Of a stretch of DNA of 64,000 nucleotides, positions 63,593 to 64,000 are shown piece after piece (position 1 is the stretch's first letter; each line of letters begins with the position of its first letter). Origin of the DNA: Vibrio rotiferianus CAIM 577 = LMG 21460 (GTDB lineage Bacteria > Pseudomonadota > Gammaproteobacteria > Enterobacterales > Vibrionaceae); assembly GCF_002741985.1 (NCBI RefSeq), contig NZ_APHW01000103.1, positions 181,055 through 245,054 of the forward strand. The letters run 5' to 3'. Under the pieces are notes generated by a model, which saw only the letters and a list, made by a program, of their open reading frames with translations, did no database searches and was not told where the DNA came from. The position numbers and the translations under genes are program-made.

Positions 63593-64000
63593 TTACCACT
63601 CCTTATTAGATTGTTGTGGACGTTGTTTTTGTTGAGCTTGAAGCTGCATTTGAGCTCGAATCAAGAAACTAGGGTCACGCGCTTTCTACCGCTTCTAAGC
63701 GACGGAACTCAGGATCGTCCTGAGGCGTTTTCTCTAGCTGAGCTTGAGCCTGCATAGGTTCGCCTTTTTGCTCGCCTTGTTTCTCTTCTTCTTGTTTAGC
63801 TTTTTGTCGCTCAGTTTTCTGATTTTCTTGTATATCTTCAGGTTCTTGCTGGTTTTGTGACTGTTGCCCTTGCTCTTGTTTAGCATCACTCTGAGACTTT
63901 TGTTGCTGCTGTTGCTGCTGTTGCTGCTGTTGCTGCTGTTGCTGCTGTTGCTGCTGTTGCTGCTGTTGCTGCTGTTGCTGCTGTTGCTGCTGTTGCTGCT
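63593..64000 (-). pseudogene. BatB/BatC-type gene, 3' part, with polyglutamine repeat and a 2-base deletion
   Basis: Only the 3' end is in the window. The frame reads a polyglutamine tract of at least 33 residues, then a Gln/Glu/Lys-rich linker and DPEFRRLEAVESA, and meets TGA at 63675-63677. The other frame continues with DPSFLIRAQMQLQAQQKQRP to a TAA at 63593-63595, five bases before batD. Restoring CG in the GCG(CG)T repeat at about 63678-63682 gives VESARDPSFLIRAQ, a normal C-terminal end of Vibrio VWA/TPR Bat proteins. So a 2-base loss (real or an assembly error) truncates the last 27 residues. Confidence 0.75.
63902..64000. repeat. Tandem 9-bp repeat coding for polyglutamine
   Basis: Eleven units of TTGCTGCTG run to the window end (on the minus strand CAGCAGCAA, Gln-Gln-Gln). 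Array length outside the window is unknown. Perfect units suggest recent slippage. Confidence 0.9.

Noticed and set aside
63902..64000. CRISPR array
   Set aside because: Pure 9-bp units without spacers, in frame as polyglutamine.

Overview
The window looks like a stretch of a Vibrio genome, most likely a Harveyi-clade species and, from its mix of accessory metabolism, probably the second chromosome (inference). The evidence is the protein content: an Hcp almost identical to the Vibrio type VI secretion protein, LldD and LldP close to the enterobacterial enzymes, single deoD, a YbgA-MerR-photolyase light cluster, GlyGly-CTERM sorting, many chemoreceptors and GGDEF proteins, and moderate GC content. 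It holds about 50 genes, mostly intact and densely packed, with many symmetrical terminators between convergent genes.

Layout. 1-3.6 kb: the 3' end of hcp, a small membrane protein, an alpha carbonic anhydrase, a YnaI-type MscS channel and an XRE regulator. 3.6-4.7 kb: a GT9 heptosyltransferase-like gene broken by an amber codon. 4.8-9.0 kb: L-lactate dehydrogenase and permease with a divergent LysR regulator. 9.1-16.1 kb: prolyl oligopeptidase, a lone YejF-type double ATPase with a small TPR-like protein behind a good Fur-box candidate, and a LonB-like protease. 16.3-20.1 kb: two tandem paralogous chemoreceptors separated by a 272-bp MITE with perfect 21-bp ends. 20.2-22.9 kb: PilZ/YcgR protein, two GNAT acetyltransferases and a kinase-like protein. 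23.2-24.9 kb: napGH without the rest of nap, behind FNR and NarP sites. 25-31.4 kb: an MFS carrier, a complete ECF transporter (S, fused A1A2, T) and a yiaWV pair.

31.5-44.5 kb: an EamA carrier, two adjacent TPR-GGDEF paralogues (one with a degenerate site), a frameshifted double zinc-ribbon protein, deoD, the ybgA-merR-phr operon (phr frameshifted), an L,D-transpeptidase convergent with lpp, and a DEAD-box helicase. 45.2-53.7 kb: the most striking locus, a five-gene run of S9 peptidase, haem-type TonB receptor, GlyGly-CTERM metalloprotease with P domain, and two DUF1566 proteins, behind a second Fur-box candidate; it looks like an iron-regulated system that digests haem proteins and takes up the product. 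53.8-64 kb: a third chemoreceptor, pstSCAB, a double-GAF GGDEF protein, and batD with the end of a BatB/C-type gene carrying a long polyglutamine repeat.

A recurrent oddity is the number of broken frames: one amber, one-base excess in two G/C runs, a probable one-base loss in a T run, and a two-base loss in a GC repeat. Either this strain has several recent pseudogenes or the assembly has homopolymer errors; raw reads would decide.
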